A DNA stretch of 7,228 bases from Lachnospiraceae bacterium UBA2868 (lineage in GTDB: Bacteria > Bacillota_A > Clostridia > Lachnospirales > Lachnospiraceae), in contig DEEW01000050.1 in NCBI GenBank assembly GCA_002350465.1, positions 341 to 7,568 of the forward strand, read 5' to 3'. Made by a program: the position numbers and the translations under genes. The number at the start of each line of letters is the position of its first letter. Positions within the stretch are counted from its first letter, which is position 1. The notes beneath the pieces are model-generated. The model was not told the origin of the DNA, did no database searches, and saw only the letters and a list, made by a program, of their open reading frames with translations. Positions 5,230 through 7,228 of the stretch are shown one piece after another.

Positions 5230-6105
5230 ATGAAGATAAGGGAAAAAGAAAACTGTCTAACTATGAAGAATACAGAACAGATCAAAGCAGCCGGTGAGCT
5301 GGTGGAAGTTAATAATCACAAGATCCATGTGTTCAGGACGGGCGATCCTGATAAGCCAAAGCTTGTATTCATGTCGGGTTCTAGCACTGTGGCGCCTGCA
5401 TATGATTTTAAGATCCTTTACGAGAAGCTGAAAGACGATTTCCGGATAATAGTAACTGAGAAGTTCGGATACGGGTATTCAGATATTTGGGATGCACCAT
5501 GTGATATCGATTCTCTCGTGAATACTCAGAGAGAGGCTCTGGAAAAACTTGGCGAAAAAGGACCCTTTGTCCTTCTGCCTCATTCCATGGGAGGAATAGA
5601 AGCGATAAGGTGGATACAGATGCATCCGGAAGAGATCAGTGCTCTGATAGGTCTGGATATGACTTCCCACATCTCGTATGCGGAATGGACTGAGCAGGAT
5701 GTTAAAAGCAGGATCAAGACGATGTGCACACTTAAAAAACTCAAGCTTTATATGTTGTCCACCATTCCGCATAACGATACATTAAGCGAAAATGATATAA
5801 GGCAGATAAAACTCCTGAGGAAGCGCAATGCTTTTAATGATTGCTTTTTCAGAGAGGCTGAGCATGTAAGAGAAAATGCTTTGTTTGTTGGTGAACATGG
5901 ACCGGTAAAATGTCCTGCTTTATTATTCTGTTCGAACGGCAAGCAGACATTCAGAAACTGGATACAGGATCAGGAGAAACTTGCAAAGGAATTAGATGCC
6001 GGGCTGATCCGCTATGATTGCGGACATTATCTGCATTATTATAAAAGCGATGAGATGAGTGCGGCGATAAAAACATTTTTGAAGCAAATAGATCCGGCCG
6101 TCTGA
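5230..6105 (+). CDS. Alpha/beta-fold hydrolase
   Basis: The 291-residue protein (from the first ATG) has the alpha/beta hydrolase layout. An early strand KLVFMSGSS (44-52) supplies the oxyanion-hole region. The nucleophile elbow is LLPHSMGG at 115-122 with S119; the usual G-x-S-x-G reads P-x-S-x-G. After strand 6 comes ALIGLDM (139-144, D143), after strand 7 LLFCSNGKQTF (231-241), and the C-terminal histidine lies in RYDCGHYLHYY (261-271, probably H266). The acid usually found after strand 7 is not evident, so D143 may serve. No signal peptide is seen, so it is probably cytoplasmic. The substrate is unknown; esterase, peptidase and other activities are all possible. The ATG follows the preceding TAA directly (TAAATG). 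An in-frame ATG at 5263 would give a 280-residue protein and still include the fold; neither start has a good Shine-Dalgarno sequence. Confidence 0.9.
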   Translation: MKIREKENCLTMKNTEQIKAAGELVEVNNHKIHVFRTGDPDKPKLVFMSGSSTVAPAYDFKILYEKLKDDFRIIVTEKFGYGYSDIWDAPCDIDSLVNTQREALEKLGEKGPFVLLPHSMGGIEAIRWIQMHPEEISALIGLDMTSHISYAEWTEQDVKSRIKTMCTLKKLKLYMLSTIPHNDTLSENDIRQIKLLRKRNAFNDCFFREAEHVRENALFVGEHGPVKCPALLFCSNGKQTFRNWIQDQEKLAKELDAGLIRYDCGHYLHYYKSDEMSAAIKTFLKQIDPAV

Positions 6106-6110
6106 TCAGA

Positions 6111-6115
6111 AGGAG
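6111..6115 (+). promoter_or_regulatory. Ribosome binding site of the serine hydrolase gene
   Basis: AGGAG (in AGAAGGAGAAAAG) lies ten bases before the ATG at 6126 and fixes that start. It sits in the 20-base gap after the alpha/beta hydrolase stop, indicating independent initiation on a shared mRNA. Confidence 0.8.
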
Positions 6116-6125
6116 AAAAGCATAT

Positions 6126-7217
6126 ATGGACTTTGACCGTTTCGTAAAAGATATAACGGACAATAACTGGAATGTGTTCGGCGCAGAAGTCTATCAGAAT
6201 GGTGAGCTTAAGCACAGTTACGGCGATACTACAGGACTTCACGAGATCTATTCTGCGACAAAGACGGTTCTGTCAGTTGCAGTCGGTATCGTATACGATG
6301 AAGGCCTGATTGATCTTGACCGTCCGATCCTTGATTATCTTCCTGAAGATAAGTGCAGAGCTCTTCCTCAGAAGCAATACGATTGCTTTAAGAAGATAAG
6401 TGTCAGACGGCTTCTCACGATGGCTGTAAAAGGCTTCCCTTTCAGACCGGATGGCGCTCCTAACTGGCTTGATTTCTCACTTGCGTGTGAGATCGAAGAT
6501 CCTGACAGGATAGAATTCGATTACAGTAATATCTCTCCCTTCCTGATAGGTGTCGCTCTTACTGAGATCTTAGGAAGCGACCTGGGAGAATTCATAGAGA
6601 AGCGGATATTCGCCCCCATGGACATAACTTCATTTAAGTACGGGAGAGCACCGGAAGGATATTTCTACGGGGCTTCGCATATGCTCCTGTCTGTACATGA
6701 CATGAGTAAACTCGGCCTGCTCCTTTATAACAAAGGTGTCTATAACGGCAAACGAATCGTTTCGGAAGAGTATGTCAGCCTTGCGACATCAACTCAGCAG
6801 ATGAATAAGGAAGGCGGTTACGGATTCTATACCTGGAGATACAGAGGCGGATTCTCAATTGTCGGCAAGTGGAAACAGAAGTGTTATGTGCTTCCGCAGA
6901 AAGGCCTGGTAATAACATATCTGGCGCACATCGAAGACGATTCGCATGACCTTCTGGAGAGCATGGAAAAGAACATCCTCGGCATCGGCCAGAAGGAAAA
7001 GAATGCCTTTAAGCGTATTGAGGAAATGGAAGTTCTTTTCGACAAGATAAATGCAGGTGAAGGCACTCCGGAAGACAGGGCAAAGCTTGAAGCTTACTAT
7101 ACCGGTGAAGACTGGAAATTTGATTTCGGGCTTGACGAAGCAGGCCTTCTGCCGGCCAATCTTAAGCGTGGTGTACTGTCAGAAGACGGTATCTATAATC
7201 TGCTCGAAAAATCTTAA
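6126..7217 (+). CDS. Beta-lactamase-fold serine hydrolase fused to a C-terminal DUF4298 domain
   Basis: Residues 1 to about 285 fit the serine beta-lactamase-like (class C/esterase, PF00144) family. The catalytic S-x-x-K is IYSATK with S43 and K46, the Y-x-N motif is Y133-S134-N135, and GLIDLDRPILDYLP (60-73) and SVHDMSKLGLLLYNKG (189-204) are family hallmarks. The third, KTG-like box is not canonical; GKWKQ at 247-251 sits where G-x-x-G-Q is usual. Residues of about 295-363 resemble DUF4298, normally a small separate protein: RIEEME, then LEAYYTGEDW, DEAGLLP and LKRGVLSEDGIYNLLEKS, ending at the stop. No signal peptide or membrane anchor is seen, so a cytoplasmic hydrolase or esterase is more likely than a penicillin-binding protein or secreted beta-lactamase. 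It lies 20 bases after the alpha/beta hydrolase, probably last in the cluster, though the window ends 11 bases later. The fold call is strong; the substrate is unknown. Confidence 0.9.
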   Translation: MDFDRFVKDITDNNWNVFGAEVYQNGELKHSYGDTTGLHEIYSATKTVLSVAVGIVYDEGLIDLDRPILDYLPEDKCRALPQKQYDCFKKISVRRLLTMAVKGFPFRPDGAPNWLDFSLACEIEDPDRIEFDYSNISPFLIGVALTEILGSDLGEFIEKRIFAPMDITSFKYGRAPEGYFYGASHMLLSVHDMSKLGLLLYNKGVYNGKRIVSEEYVSLATSTQQMNKEGGYGFYTWRYRGGFSIVGKWKQKCYVLPQKGLVITYLAHIEDDSHDLLESMEKNILGIGQKEKNAFKRIEEMEVLFDKINAGEGTPEDRAKLEAYYTGEDWKFDFGLDEAGLLPANLKRGVLSEDGIYNLLEKS

Positions 7218-7228
7218 CCGAATTTTGA

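Noticed and set aside
6126..7217. Antibiotic-resistance beta-lactamase or penicillin-binding protein
   Set aside because: It has no signal peptide or membrane anchor, the third (KTG-like) box is atypical, and many cytoplasmic esterases share this fold.
1..7228. CRISPR array, tRNA, rRNA, insertion sequence or phage genes
   Set aside because: No regular spaced repeats, tRNA-like cloverleaf, transposase, integrase or terminal repeats were seen on reading both strands.

Overview
The window looks like chromosomal DNA from an anaerobic Bacillota bacterium, most likely class Clostridia (Lachnospiraceae or a related gut or rumen lineage). The grounds are moderate-to-low GC, mixed AGA/CGT arginine codons, strong AGGAG-type ribosome binding sites, and families common there: a sugar-type ABC solute-binding protein, a DUF3592 membrane protein, an XRE regulator with a zinc ribbon, and a DUF4298 domain. 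This is inference from gene content and base use. No rRNA, tRNA, CRISPR array, insertion sequence, phage gene or origin was seen.

Layout. Positions 1-999 (+) hold the C-terminal part of a family 1 extracellular solute-binding protein whose start lies outside the window. It meets tail to tail, with an 11-base overlap, a compact radical SAM protein on the minus strand (989-1762). A 196-base divergent intergenic region (1763-1958) follows. It carries a near-consensus extended -10 promoter for the plus strand, a weaker overlapping minus-strand promoter, an inverted repeat over both, and inverted repeats that could fold the radical SAM mRNA leader and mask its ribosome binding site. To the right is a 522-residue membrane protein (1959-3527, +) with an N-terminal DUF3592 domain and an unrecognised cytoplasmic C-terminal domain. 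Its start codon lies about where transcription should begin, so its mRNA may be leaderless.

After a 78-base gap with a promoter and a perfect 8-bp dyad between the -35 and -10, four genes run on the plus strand with gaps of 19, 0 and 20 bases: an XRE/zinc-ribbon regulator (3606-4268), a tRNA-dihydrouridine synthase (4288-5229), an alpha/beta hydrolase (5230-6105) and a beta-lactamase-fold serine hydrolase fused to a C-terminal DUF4298 domain (6126-7217). They are probably one operon, perhaps autoregulated by the first product. No single pathway linking them is evident: the two hydrolases lack signal peptides and look cytoplasmic, and the dihydrouridine synthase is a tRNA-modification enzyme.

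The points most worth following are the serine hydrolase-DUF4298 fusion, the possible leaderless gene, the structured leader of the radical SAM gene, and the operator-like dyad before the regulator. I found no convincing evidence of a wholly new multi-gene system.
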